From positions 1-64,000 of the forward strand of contig PBMY01000014.1 in NCBI GenBank assembly GCA_002722795.1: DNA of 64,000 nt, given 5' to 3'. The notes below the pieces were generated by a model that was given only the letters and a program-made list of their open reading frames with translations, was not told where the DNA came from and did no database searches. The translations under genes were made by a program, and so were the position numbers. Positions 51,868 to 61,477 of the stretch are shown here, one piece after another; position 1 is the first letter of the stretch, and every line of letters starts with the position of its first letter. Source of the stretch: Crocinitomicaceae bacterium. Its GTDB lineage: Bacteria; Bacteroidota; Bacteroidia; Flavobacteriales_D; Sanyastnellaceae.

Positions 51868-54378
51868 TTATTGAATTTCGTAGGTGTAAACAAGGTTGAA
51901 CAATCTCGGGGCTTCTATAGCAAGCGGCCTTATCGCATATTCCTTGTTAAAGAGGTTACTTACAACAAAGGATAATTTTTGTAAGCCATTAAGGTTGAAG
52001 CCCATTCTCACATCCCAAATCCAAGGCAAAGTAGTATTTTCTTCAAGCCAAGCATTAAGGCCCCAAGACTCATTAATAGGGGTAGATGGGTCATCAAGCA
52101 GATTATCTAACTCAAGGAAGGCTGCGTCGTAATTCTCATGTGCGCTTTGGTAACGGGCGCTTAAACCAATAAATCCTATTGGAGCTGTAAACTGAGCATC
52201 AAATCTTACAATATGTCTAGATCTGTATTTAAGGACATATCCAGTTGTGTCAACACTAGTGCCTAAGTATGTCGTAGAAACATTTGAATTATCGGGGTCA
52301 TAATTGAAGTTTGGAGTAAGGCAAACTGGGTTTGTATAAGTGTAGCCCGTTAATAGGTCGAAACTATATTTATTGTTTGGCCCCCATAGAGCTCTACCCA
52401 TAATTGACCCCTCAATACCGCGTACTCTACTTCTTCCAGTGTTGAGGCTTCTAAAACCAAACCCGTATAATTCATCGATATCATTAGATTCTAGATTCCA
52501 CCTTCCCCATGTGAACTCAATAAAGTTTGAATATTCTTGTTGGAATACAGCTAAATCAAAATAGCCCATGAATTCTTTGAGCTTTACACCCTGCTTAACT
52601 CCTAACTCTATACTCGTTGAAGTTTCTGGAAGTAGATCAAGATTAGGATAAATCTGCAATTGACCCAAACCAGTACGGATGTACTTTTCAGCAATTGTTG
52701 GGAATCTATAACCTTGGCCAACACTTCCTCTGAAATAGGTTTCTTCAAAAGCTTGGAAATTAAATCCTGACCTAAATACGGGCCTACCTAATACAGGAAC
52801 TGAAGCGTTAAATATGTCAAAACGCATAGAATCTCTAATAAACTCGTTATTTATTGAGAAGAATTCATGTCTTAATCCCAAAGATAGATTTAGGCGTTCG
52901 CCTATAGGTTTATCAAGTTGAATATACCCAGCGATGTTTCTAGCATTATTCTCTCCTTCTTCATTTCCACCAGCATACAATTCTGCACTACTAATGGTAT
53001 ATTGGTGGACGAAACCAGTTGTAATAGCCATGTTTTGTATACCCAAAGCACCTAGTTTTTGGGTCTGTAGTTCAGAGTAAAAAACATCAGAATTATTGTC
53101 CTGGCCATTGTTGTTATCATTATCTAGATGCTGCCATCTATTCCTAAAACTGATTCTAACACCATCTCTTGTTAAGTACTCAACAAAAGGGTCAACTGTT
53201 CCAACAAGTTGTTTGGTTCTAGTTGCGCCTCCGTCATAACTACTGTATAAACCTTCGGTGTTGTTTTGCCAAATCAAAGTATTCAACGATTCACCCTTCT
53301 GCCAATTTGTACTTAAACCATATGTAAGGCCAGGCACAACACTTTTTCTTCTTCTGATGTTAAAATTTATTCTTGCCCTTGAATTTGCAGCAAAACGATC
53401 AACTGAAAAAGGGTTGAATCCACTACTAGCAGTATCTGGTGGTATTGCTAGTTGATTTATATCATATTTGCCAGAATTAGTGATCTCTGGACCTTTATAA
53501 CCATCATCTCCAAGGAAGTTTCCTCCGACAACGATATCCCATCCGCCAAGTCGTCGACTGTGAAGAAATCTAAAATTTGACTGTTGTAAAGCTCCATCCC
53601 AATATTTAGCGTCTTTGCTTGTAGGACCTGAGTACGCTCCGTGTTGGAGAGTTATTCTAGTTAGGGGACGAGAGTCAGGGAATCGAGTTCTTATATTGAT
53701 GACTCCACTTAGGGCTGCACTTCCGTATAGGACCGAACTAGCACCCTTGATAATTTCAATTTGTTCGAGATTTTCTAATGGAAGGAACCCCCATGTTGGC
53801 CTGCCAGCATCTCCACTTAGGACCGGGAGGTCATCGACCATTACTAGGACTCTTGATCCTGCTCCGTAGCTGAAACCGCTTCCTGAACGAATTTGGGGCT
53901 CACCGTCTACAAGGCTAACTCCCGGAGTTTGTTCTATTGCCGACTCAAGTGATGTGGTTGCTTTATTTTCAACTAATGCAGGTTGCAGAACTTCTAGTGA
54001 TACAGTTACTTCTTCTACACTTTGTTCGAATCGTCCTGCTGAAACAACTGCAATGTCTAGCACTTTTGCTTCAGGTTGTAATGAGATATCCCAAACTACT
54101 TTGATGCCGTCTTGTACATGTATTGATTTGTTAACCTTTCCCATACCAATAAACGAACAGCTTAAATCATGGACTCCTGTTGGAAGAGAGATCGTGTAGC
54201 TACCGTAAAAGTCTGAAGCTACCGTTTCTGTTCCGTTTGTGATATAAGCTCCAATAACAATCTCGCCTGTTTCACCATCTGTTACAAACCCCGTAACAGT
54301 TCCTTGTGCAAATGATTCAATTCCTGTGAATAGCAGTACGCCAAGGATTAAACAAATAATGAGATTCATCTTCTGCAT
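51868..54378 (-). CDS. TonB-dependent receptor with carboxypeptidase-like N-domain
   Basis: An 836-residue outer-membrane transporter. Signal peptide, then a carboxypeptidase-D regulatory-like domain (TGFVTDGETGEIVIGAYI). The plug includes ENLEQIEIIKGASSVLYGSAALSGVINI, shown by its core EIIKGASSVLYGSAALSG. A 22-strand-type barrel ends in an aromatic-rich C-terminus (LFNLVYTYEIQ). The substrate cannot be told; there is no SusD partner, which argues against the glycan-uptake type and fits siderophore, cobalamin or metal uptake. Confidence 0.9.
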   Translation of the reverse strand: MQKMNLIICLILGVLLFTGIESFAQGTVTGFVTDGETGEIVIGAYITNGTETVASDFYGSYTISLPTGVHDLSCSFIGMGKVNKSIHVQDGIKVVWDISLQPEAKVLDIAVVSAGRFEQSVEEVTVSLEVLQPALVENKATTSLESAIEQTPGVSLVDGEPQIRSGSGFSYGAGSRVLVMVDDLPVLSGDAGRPTWGFLPLENLEQIEIIKGASSVLYGSAALSGVINIRTRFPDSRPLTRITLQHGAYSGPTSKDAKYWDGALQQSNFRFLHSRRLGGWDIVVGGNFLGDDGYKGPEITNSGKYDINQLAIPPDTASSGFNPFSVDRFAANSRARINFNIRRRKSVVPGLTYGLSTNWQKGESLNTLIWQNNTEGLYSSYDGGATRTKQLVGTVDPFVEYLTRDGVRISFRNRWQHLDNDNNNGQDNNSDVFYSELQTQKLGALGIQNMAITTGFVHQYTISSAELYAGGNEEGENNARNIAGYIQLDKPIGERLNLSLGLRHEFFSINNEFIRDSMRFDIFNASVPVLGRPVFRSGFNFQAFEETYFRGSVGQGYRFPTIAEKYIRTGLGQLQIYPNLDLLPETSTSIELGVKQGVKLKEFMGYFDLAVFQQEYSNFIEFTWGRWNLESNDIDELYGFGFRSLNTGRSRVRGIEGSIMGRALWGPNNKYSFDLLTGYTYTNPVCLTPNFNYDPDNSNVSTTYLGTSVDTTGYVLKYRSRHIVRFDAQFTAPIGFIGLSARYQSAHENYDAAFLELDNLLDDPSTPINESWGLNAWLEENTTLPWIWDVRMGFNLNGLQKLSFVVSNLFNKEYAIRPLAIEAPRLFNLVYTYEIQ

Positions 54379-54486
54379 ACCCTAAGAAACTAAATAATCG
54401 ACAAAAACCGCATTTACGTTGATAAATTAATGGCTCTTATAAATAAAATTTAGATGTGTTGTTTGAAATATTCAATTTTGGGAGAG

Positions 54487-54522
54487 TTCAAGGGTGATAA
54501 GAATAGGTTATTCGTCCTTGAA
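54487..54522 (-). terminator. Hairpin after the antiporter gene
   Basis: Outer arms TTCAAGG/CCTTGAA (54487-54493, 54516-54522) and inner arms GAATA/TATTC (54501-54505, 54509-54513) with a 3-base loop. It begins 3 bases after the antiporter stop. No T run follows, so it may act as a 3'-end stabiliser rather than an intrinsic terminator. Confidence 0.4.
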
Positions 54523-54525
54523 TTA

Positions 54526-55881
54526 TTATGACTTGCAAGACGTATCTGCGGTGACAGATACATCTTTGCATGATTCTTTTTGGTCCCCTGATAATATTGA
54601 TTCTCCCTCATGGCGAGCTATTGGCTCTAATCCAGAACCTTGCTTTATGAGTGAAAATGTCATGACTAAGCAGGTTACGAGGATAACGACAAGCAGGATG
54701 GCCGAATCGAATTTATTGCTTTGTAACTCTGGGTGTTTAGACCCTATTTGGAAGAATAAAAGTATTGTGATTAATCCTCTTGGTGCGATGTATAGAAGTG
54801 AAGCGGGTTCTGGAATGCGGAAGATTAATAGGAAGAAATATCTCGATACATAGAGTATTACAGAAATGGTTAATCCATAGAAAAGAACCTCAATATTCAT
54901 AAGTGATGAAAGGACAACAGTTGCGCCAAACATCACGAAAAAGAAGGTTCGAATCACAAATGCGCTTTCTAAAGTAAGTACGTGGAAATCGTGGCGGAGC
55001 CCCTTCATTCTATCCTCATCTAGAAGACTGCCTAGCCTGCTTTCGCCATCGTTAATTCTGAAGATTTTGGGGAAGAAAATCTTAAAGTTATTAAGCATAA
55101 GCCCAAAGATTAGAATCAGAATCAGCGGGCTTAGGTGGAGAAGCTTTTGGATAGAATAGATCAGCATCAGCACTGCTATTGAAAGGAACAACTTAACCGA
55201 GCTTTTGATTTTCTGAAGGACATAAACTAGAAGGTAACTCACTACTACAGAGATTAAGAGAGTGCCGCCTATGTTTTTACCGATTGCAATTAAAATTTCT
55301 GAATTTGTTTCTGCATGTTGATTTCCCAAAACAATATAGAAAGCCATAATTCCCCAAATGTCAGAAAAGGTGCTTTCGTAAACCATGAACTCCTTTTTGG
55401 CCATATTTAGCCCGCCCACTGATGGAATGATAATGGCACTACTCATAATTGATAGCGGCAATGCGTATACTAGAGCCGAGAATCTTTCAAGGCCCAAAAC
55501 TTCTTCAAGGAAATAACCTATTCCCAAGGTACTTGTAATTAAGATTAGAAGGGAAATGGTAGCGCTCTTTATTATTAAAGGGAGCTTATCTCGGGATAAT
55601 TCCAAATCAAGAGCTGCTTCAAGCAGAATGAAGATCAATCCAACAGTACCAAGCAGTTCTAGAATCAACCCCTCGTATGGGATACGATGCCATCCCAGTG
55701 TGTGCATCATTTGGCGAATACCTATCCCCATTGCAATGAGAACGAGTACAGAAGGGATGTTAGTTCTTTTTGCAAGAAGGTTTGCGAAGTACGAAAGAAT
55801 GATGATTAAACTACCACCAATTACAATACTGTACGCGCCGAGATCGTCTAAGCTCAGCAGATTAAAAACAGAATGAAGCAT
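54526..55881 (-). CDS. Cation:proton antiporter (CPA1-type)
   Basis: A 451-residue polytopic membrane protein with about 12-13 helices of the sodium/proton exchanger fold (IPSVLVLIAMGIGI, LLEAALDLELSRD, then YALPLSIMSSAIIIPSV). A short hydrophilic C-terminal tail replaces the RCK or CBS domains seen in some relatives. The transported ion is probably Na+ or K+. It lies 19 bases after rseP and is likely cotranscribed. Confidence 0.85.
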   Translation of the reverse strand: MLHSVFNLLSLDDLGAYSIVIGGSLIIILSYFANLLAKRTNIPSVLVLIAMGIGIRQMMHTLGWHRIPYEGLILELLGTVGLIFILLEAALDLELSRDKLPLIIKSATISLLILITSTLGIGYFLEEVLGLERFSALVYALPLSIMSSAIIIPSVGGLNMAKKEFMVYESTFSDIWGIMAFYIVLGNQHAETNSEILIAIGKNIGGTLLISVVVSYLLVYVLQKIKSSVKLFLSIAVLMLIYSIQKLLHLSPLILILIFGLMLNNFKIFFPKIFRINDGESRLGSLLDEDRMKGLRHDFHVLTLESAFVIRTFFFVMFGATVVLSSLMNIEVLFYGLTISVILYVSRYFFLLIFRIPEPASLLYIAPRGLITILLFFQIGSKHPELQSNKFDSAILLVVILVTCLVMTFSLIKQGSGLEPIARHEGESILSGDQKESCKDVSVTADTSCKS

Positions 55882-55900
55882 ACCCCCAATTTAGGGATAC

Positions 55901-57229
55901 TTATCCAAAGCCTCCCGTAAATAGTCGCCAGAAATCGTTTCCAAGGGCTAAAACCATGAGACCCAACAGGAAGGTTATTCCAATTACTTGTGCGTATTCT
56001 AAGACCTTGTCAGGAGCAGGCTTTCCAACTACCATCTCGTACAAGAGGAACATGACGTGCCCACCATCAAGTGCAGGAATAGGCAGAAGATTCATAAATG
56101 CTAGGATGAGAGAAAGAAACGCAGTGTTTCTCCAAAAAACCAACCAATTCCAAGACCCATCGAAGATGCTACCAAAAGTTATAAGTGAACCAACTTGAGA
56201 TGCACCGGATTTAGAGGCAAGGAATCGAAGCGAGATCACATATTCTCTAAGCGTATTTGAAGCCAAATGGAATCCACTTACAATGCTTTCTAGAACTCCA
56301 TAATTTATTTTCTTTTCCTCAAAAAGGTGGATGTATGATGACCTCAATTTAAAGGAAAAACCTAAGTGACCAGCTGTGTCAGTCATTGCAGCAAGTTGGA
56401 GCCTCTCGCCCATTCTGTCAATTGTGAGAAGCACTGGAGCTGACTTTTTGTTTTGTAATTGCATCTTAGTTATTACCTGGTAGCCAGTTTCATAACCGTC
56501 TACTGCCATGATGCGGTCACCAGATTTAAGGCCAGCCTCTTCCGCCCTAGAGCCTCGATTGATGCTGTCAATTTCTGAGGGCATCATCAGGCTAAATGGC
56601 GAGCGGATGCCCTCATCAATTAGAGTTTGTCCTAACTCAACTTCAAGACTAATAAGATGCTTACTACCATTTCTATCAACAGTAGCGGTCATAACTTTTT
56701 CAGAGAATGCTCTACGTCGAAGATCTTGATAAGTAGCAATCTTTTCTCCGTTGTATTCAAGTATGTGGTCTCCGCTTTGGAATCCAAATTGCTCTAATCG
56801 AGGGTCAACGTTAACTGAGTATTCATTTGGAAGCACTTTTTCACCCCAAACAAAAAGAACCATACTGTAAATTAGGAAACCGACAATTAGGTTGACGATT
56901 ATTCCACCAAGCATAATGATCAGTCTTTGCCAAGCTGGCTTTGATCGGAACTCCCAAGGCTGAGGAGGCTTGCTCATCTGCTCTGTGTCCATGCTCTCAT
57001 CAATCATTCCACTGATTTTCACATATCCTCCAAGAGGTAACCAACCTATTCCCCACTCAGTTTCGCCTATTTGCTTTTTAAATAGTGAAAATCCGGGATC
57101 CATAAAGAGGTAGAATTTTTCTACTCTTGTTTTAAAGTAACGGGCTGCTAGATAGTGTCCTAGCTCATGTAAAACCACAAGAATTGACAAACTAAGTAGA
57201 AGCTGTAGACCTTTTATTAATGCAATCAT
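55901..57229 (-). CDS. rseP: RIP zinc metalloprotease RseP
   Basis: A 442-residue site-2 protease. The zinc site is VLHELGHYLAAR (HExxH) in the first helix, with the distal LDGG motif in IPALDGGHVMF. Two PDZ domains lie between (about 120-290). The PLGGYVKISGM segment is standard. It cuts anti-sigma factors or signal-peptide remnants within the membrane. In other bacteria it sits with dxr or bamA; here it pairs with an antiporter. Confidence 0.94.
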   Translation of the reverse strand: MIALIKGLQLLLSLSILVVLHELGHYLAARYFKTRVEKFYLFMDPGFSLFKKQIGETEWGIGWLPLGGYVKISGMIDESMDTEQMSKPPQPWEFRSKPAWQRLIIMLGGIIVNLIVGFLIYSMVLFVWGEKVLPNEYSVNVDPRLEQFGFQSGDHILEYNGEKIATYQDLRRRAFSEKVMTATVDRNGSKHLISLEVELGQTLIDEGIRSPFSLMMPSEIDSINRGSRAEEAGLKSGDRIMAVDGYETGYQVITKMQLQNKKSAPVLLTIDRMGERLQLAAMTDTAGHLGFSFKLRSSYIHLFEEKKINYGVLESIVSGFHLASNTLREYVISLRFLASKSGASQVGSLITFGSIFDGSWNWLVFWRNTAFLSLILAFMNLLPIPALDGGHVMFLLYEMVVGKPAPDKVLEYAQVIGITFLLGLMVLALGNDFWRLFTGGFG

Positions 57230-57234
57230 GGCTG

Positions 57235-57268
57235 CAAATTTAACTTTCCACTACCTAATGATGACAAA
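57235..57268 (-). promoter_or_regulatory. Promoter of rseP (TTTG-N22-TAAATTTG)
   Basis: On the minus strand, TTTG at 57265-57268 and an exact -7 box TAAATTTG at 57235-57242 with a 22-base spacer. Only 5 bases separate the box from the ATG at 57229. Confidence 0.6.
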
Positions 57269-57319
57269 GGTTGTGAATATTTGGTTTTTAGCACCAAGAT
57301 GTGTGCATCTTGCACTTAG

Positions 57320-59758
57320 ATGAAATTGGAGAGAAATACAATTTTCAAAGCACTAGTATGGCTAGGTGGGTTGAGCCCCCTTTTGGGCATTGCCTTTCTT
57401 GTAGTCGTTGCTAGGTTTGGGGATTTACCCGACACAGAAACTCTTGCTAATCCTAGGACTGATCTTGCAACAAGGGTGTTTTCTGCTGATGGGAAGGTGT
57501 TGGGCTCTTACTACAGAGAGAATAGAGCAGACGCTCAGTATGAAGATTTGCCTCAACACCTCGTTGACGCATTAATTTCAACAGAAGATGCACGCTTTTA
57601 TGGTCACGATGGAGTTGATTTTTATGGTTTGGCCCGAGCCATAGCATTTATGGGAAAAAGAGGAGGAGGATCAACAATCACTCAACAGCTTGCCAAACTT
57701 CTATTCACAGAAGAGTATGAATCAACTAGCTTTTTAGAAAGAGCTTTCCTTCAAAAACCCAAAGAGTGGATCATTGCCTCGCGCTTAGAAGGACATTATA
57801 CTAAACATGAAATCCTAACTCTCTATCTTAACAGGTATGATTTTTTGAACCAAGCTGTCGGGATCAAAAGCGCCGCAAACGTATACTTCAATAAGGACGC
57901 AAAGGATTTGAATATTCAAGAAAGCGCTATGCTCATAGGTATGCTTAAAAATAGCGCTCTTTACAACCCTCTGCGTCGAATGGAGATGGTTACCTCTCGT
58001 CGTAATGTTGTTTTGGGCCAAATGCAGAAGTACGGTTTTCTCGAACCCTCTAAAGCAGACTCATTAAAAGCTCTGCCTATCTCTCTGAGTTACCAAAGGG
58101 TTAGCCACGACGAAGGCTCAGCACCTTATTTCCGTGAAACTCTCAGAGCGGAACTAAAACGTATTTTCAATGCCGAAAACTCTGATGGGTCTTACTTAAT
58201 AAGCAAAAGCGACGGAGCCAAGTACGACATTTATAGAGACGGCCTTCAGGTTCACACAACCATTGACAGCCGTATACAGGAATATGCGGAATCCGCGGTC
58301 TCACGACACCTTGGAGGAGAACTTCAGTCGTCCTTCGACCGCGACCTCAAATCACGCCCATCAGCAGATTACCCTTTCTTCGAAGAGATAGATCCAGAGG
58401 CACGTCAAGCCATCATTGATGTCGCCGTAAGGGATTCGGACAGGTATAAAAAAGCCAAAGGTCAACTTTGCCCTCATTGCAATAGGCCCAAATTTTATAT
58501 CCGTGGCTATCAGTTTGAAGATGATATTTACGGATATGAATGCAATGCTGAGAAGGGAGGCTGTGGCCATACGTGGAAAGGACTTTCTTCGCGTGAATTA
58601 AATAAAAGCTTTCACAAAAAAGTCAGCATGACTGTCTTTACTCACAAAGGTCCGGCAGATACACTGCTGACACCTATGGACAGTATCTTCCACAGGAAGA
58701 AAACTTTGCATGCCGGACTGATGTCGATTGAACCATCTTCAGGTCAGGTTAGAGCTTGGGTAGGGGGAATCGACTATAGATTTTTCCAATACGATAATGT
58801 GGGGCAATCGAGACGTCAGGTGGGCTCGACTTTTAAGCCCTTTGTTTATGCTACTGCTCTTAGGATGGGGATGCAGCCTTGTGATGAATTGCCAAATCAG
58901 ATCACCTGTATAGATCTTCCAAAGGGTTATGACCCGCCAAGGTGGTGTCCAGAAAATTCTTCAGAAAACTATGGCGAAATTGTAACTCTTGAATATGCTT
59001 TGGCCAATTCAATGAATACAGTTACGGCTAAACTCATCAAGACTTATGGCACAAAAAGGGTAATTAAACTTGCTCATGAGCTTGGTATCGAGAGTGATAT
59101 TCCCAATGTTCCATCTATTGCACTTGGTGTAGCACAGCTAACTTTAAAAGAATTGGTTGCCTCAAATGCAGCACTTGCTAATGGAGGCATTTACATTGAG
59201 CCAACCATTATTGTACGAGTAGAAGACAGATATGGTAATACTATTTATGAGCCCAATCCAATTGTTCGCCAGGGGCTAGACGAACTGACTTCATACAGAG
59301 TCGTTCGAATGATGAAGGGAGTTGTTGACGGAGCTTGGAACGAGGAGTTGCAAAAGAGAATGGGAACTGGAATAAGGCTTAGATACGACTCTGATGCTAG
59401 AGACTACGACGGTATTACTGTGCCGATGGCAGGGAAGACGGGGACTACTCAAAACAATACTGACGGATGGTTTATGGGCATGACGCCAGACCTTGTAACA
59501 GGGGTTTGGGTTGGGGCGCAAGACCCAACAGTCCGATTTTCAAGAACATCGTTAGGTCAAGGAGCAAATACTGCCCTTCCTATATACGGGTTTTTCATGA
59601 AAGATGTTTATGCTGATTCAAGCCTTGTAATATCCCAAGAAGATTTTGAAAGGCCTGAGACGCTAGGCGGTGACACATTGACCTGTAAAGACCAAGTCTC
59701 AGTTAAGGGACACACAATAGACTCAGACGGCTTTGACGACGACGACTTGTTTGAGTAA
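57320..59758 (+). CDS. mrcA: Class A penicillin-binding protein 1A with Cys-rich insertion
   Basis: An 812-residue bifunctional peptidoglycan synthase. There is an N-terminal membrane helix, then the GT51 transglycosylase (STEDARFYGHDGVDF; GGGSTITQQLAKLLF). The transpeptidase has SxxK in GSTFKPF, SxN in NSMNT and KTG in AGKTGTTQ. Between the two domains, at about residues 382-422, lies an insertion with C384, C387, C408 and C415 (LCPHCNRPK; YECNAEKGGCGHTW), spaced like a zinc ribbon. I do not know this from ordinary PBP1A. Acidic C-terminus. Confidence 0.93.
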   Translation: MKLERNTIFKALVWLGGLSPLLGIAFLVVVARFGDLPDTETLANPRTDLATRVFSADGKVLGSYYRENRADAQYEDLPQHLVDALISTEDARFYGHDGVDFYGLARAIAFMGKRGGGSTITQQLAKLLFTEEYESTSFLERAFLQKPKEWIIASRLEGHYTKHEILTLYLNRYDFLNQAVGIKSAANVYFNKDAKDLNIQESAMLIGMLKNSALYNPLRRMEMVTSRRNVVLGQMQKYGFLEPSKADSLKALPISLSYQRVSHDEGSAPYFRETLRAELKRIFNAENSDGSYLISKSDGAKYDIYRDGLQVHTTIDSRIQEYAESAVSRHLGGELQSSFDRDLKSRPSADYPFFEEIDPEARQAIIDVAVRDSDRYKKAKGQLCPHCNRPKFYIRGYQFEDDIYGYECNAEKGGCGHTWKGLSSRELNKSFHKKVSMTVFTHKGPADTLLTPMDSIFHRKKTLHAGLMSIEPSSGQVRAWVGGIDYRFFQYDNVGQSRRQVGSTFKPFVYATALRMGMQPCDELPNQITCIDLPKGYDPPRWCPENSSENYGEIVTLEYALANSMNTVTAKLIKTYGTKRVIKLAHELGIESDIPNVPSIALGVAQLTLKELVASNAALANGGIYIEPTIIVRVEDRYGNTIYEPNPIVRQGLDELTSYRVVRMMKGVVDGAWNEELQKRMGTGIRLRYDSDARDYDGITVPMAGKTGTTQNNTDGWFMGMTPDLVTGVWVGAQDPTVRFSRTSLGQGANTALPIYGFFMKDVYADSSLVISQEDFERPETLGGDTLTCKDQVSVKGHTIDSDGFDDDDLFE

Positions 59759-59770
59759 AGCTTGATGGAG

Positions 59771-59778
59771 TAATATTG
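59771..59778 (+). promoter_or_regulatory. Near-consensus -7 box TAATATTG before the CoA-transferase genes
   Basis: One mismatch to TAnnTTTG, ending 4 bases before the ATG at 59783. It could give the CoA-transferase pair its own promoter. Confidence 0.35.
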
Positions 59779-59782
59779 CATC

Positions 59783-60484
59783 ATGGCAATTTATAAAGTT
59801 GTAAGCTCTGCAGAAGAGGCATGCTTAGGAGTATCCTCTGGGATGACCTTGATGTTAGGAGGCTTTGGTCTTTGTGGCATCCCTGAAAACTGTATTGAGG
59901 AACTAGTAAACTTGGGCATTAATGATCTGACGTGTATCTCGAATAATGCAGGGGTAGATGGGTTTGGCCTAGGAAGGCTCCTAGAAAATAGGCAGATAAG
60001 AAAAATGATAAGCTCGTATGTTGGTGAGAATGAAGAGTTTGAACGCCAAATGTTATCAGGAGAATTAGAAGTTGAACTTATTCCTCAAGGATCTTTAGCG
60101 GAGAGATGTCGTGCCGGTGGTGCAGGAATCCCAGCATTCTTCACTCCAGCGGGTTATGGAACTGAAGTGGCTGAAGGTAAGGAAGTTCGAGAGTTCGACG
60201 GGAAACCACACATTTTAGAATATTCCCTCACTTCTGATTTCGCATTTGTAAAAGCTTGGAAGGGTGACACGGCCGGAAATTTAATTTTCAAAGCGACAGC
60301 GAGAAACTTTAATCCAATGATGGCCATGGCTGGCAAAATCACAGTTGCTGAGGTCGAAGAACTCGTTCCGATTGGAGAACTTAATCCAGGCGAAATACAC
60401 ACGGCAGGAATATTCGTTCAGCGTATATTCCAAGGCGAGAAGTACGAGAAAAGAATAGAACAAAGAACTTTAAGCAATGCTTGA
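59783..60484 (+). CDS. scoA: 3-oxoacid CoA-transferase subunit A
   Basis: A 233-residue alpha subunit. [16 protein letters not shown] is the family's CoA-binding signature, and [22 protein letters not shown] is typical of succinyl-CoA:acetoacetate transferases. With subunit B it moves CoA between succinyl-CoA and acetoacetate in ketone-body or amino-acid breakdown. It overlaps scoB by 8 bases. Confidence 0.93.
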   Translation: MAIYKVVSSAEEACLGVSSGMTLMLGGFGLCGIPENCIEELVNLGINDLTCISNNAGVDGFGLGRLLENRQIRKMISSYVGENEEFERQMLSGELEVELIPQGSLAERCRAGGAGIPAFFTPAGYGTEVAEGKEVREFDGKPHILEYSLTSDFAFVKAWKGDTAGNLIFKATARNFNPMMAMAGKITVAEVEELVPIGELNPGEIHTAGIFVQRIFQGEKYEKRIEQRTLSNA

Positions 60485-61130
60485 TAAGGAAGGAATAGCT
60501 AGACGCATAGCCCAAGAAGTACAGGACGGTTGGTACGTCAATCTCGGCATAGGCATACCAACCCTTGTCGCAAATCATATTCCTCATGGCATGGAGGTAG
60601 AATTCCAATCTGAGAACGGGATTCTAGGCATGGGGCCCTTCCCAATAGAAGGTGAAGAAGATGCCGACCTTATCAATGCTGGCAAGCAGACGATTACGGC
60701 AATGCCTGGAGCAGTGTTTTTTGATTCCGCAACCTCGTTTGCTATGATTCGTGGGCGTCACGTACAATTGACTGTTCTTGGAGCCATGGAAGTAAGTACA
60801 TCTGGCGACATTGCTAATTGGAAGATCCCAGGAAAAATGGTCAAAGGAATGGGGGGAGCAATGGACCTCGTAGCTAGCGCAGAAAATATTGTAGTGGCAA
60901 TGATGCATACCAATAGAGCTGGATTTTCAAAACTTCTTCCTCAGTGCTCACTACCTCTTACTGGAGTTGGATGTGTAAAACGAGTGGTTACAAACCTCTC
61001 TGTTATCGACGTTAAAGAAGGGGCTTTCCATCTAGTTGAAAGAGCGCCAGGAGTTAGTGTTGATGAAATCGTAGCAGCGACGGAAGGCGAACTTGTGGTG
61101 CCTGATGCGGTGCCTGAGATGGTTCTCTAA
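60477..61130 (+). CDS. scoB: 3-oxoacid CoA-transferase subunit B
   Basis: A 217-residue beta subunit carrying the catalytic Glu in [13 protein letters not shown], which forms the enzyme-CoA thioester. [14 protein letters not shown] and [15 protein letters not shown] are conserved. The 8-base overlap with scoA ensures paired translation. It overlaps the convergent folB by 4 bases. Confidence 0.94.
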   Translation: MLDKEGIARRIAQEVQDGWYVNLGIGIPTLVANHIPHGMEVEFQSENGILGMGPFPIEGEEDADLINAGKQTITAMPGAVFFDSATSFAMIRGRHVQLTVLGAMEVSTSGDIANWKIPGKMVKGMGGAMDLVASAENIVVAMMHTNRAGFSKLLPQCSLPLTGVGCVKRVVTNLSVIDVKEGAFHLVERAPGVSVDEIVAATEGELVVPDAVPEMVL

Positions 61131-61477
61131 CCTTTCATTACAACTGCAACGCTCGCACAATCGCCATCAATAGGTGGTGAAAATTTAGTTACTTTTACTT
61201 CTATGCCTTGAGCGAGTTTTAATCCTGATTTGAGGCCGTTGACAATTCTTTGTCCAACATGCTCAATTAGTTTTGATGGGATTGCCATCTCTCTCGCTAC
61301 GATTTTATGAACGGCGCAGTAATCAACAGTATCACACAAATCATCCGAAGAAGCGCTAGGCTTCAGGTCAGCAGTAATCACAACATCAATCTGATAGTTG
61401 CCACCGATTTTAGTCTCCTGCTCCATACATCCGTGATACGAGTAAAAACGCAGGCCATTTACCTCTATTCTTCCCAT
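61127..61477 (-). CDS. folB: Dihydroneopterin aldolase
   Basis: A 116-residue folate-pathway aldolase. The start [18 protein letters not shown] and the helix [14 protein letters not shown] are family signatures; [19 protein letters not shown] closes the fold. Start ATG 61477 overlaps the gltX stop by one base. Confidence 0.92.
   Translation of the reverse strand: MGRIEVNGLRFYSYHGCMEQETKIGGNYQIDVVITADLKPSASSDDLCDTVDYCAVHKIVAREMAIPSKLIEHVGQRIVNGLKSGLKLAQGIEVKVTKFSPPIDGDCASVAVVMKG

Noticed and set aside
54494-54853. A 119-codon plus-strand frame at the end of the antiporter gene
   Set aside because: It is antisense to the conserved antiporter C-terminal region and starts inside a hairpin; composition is not protein-like.
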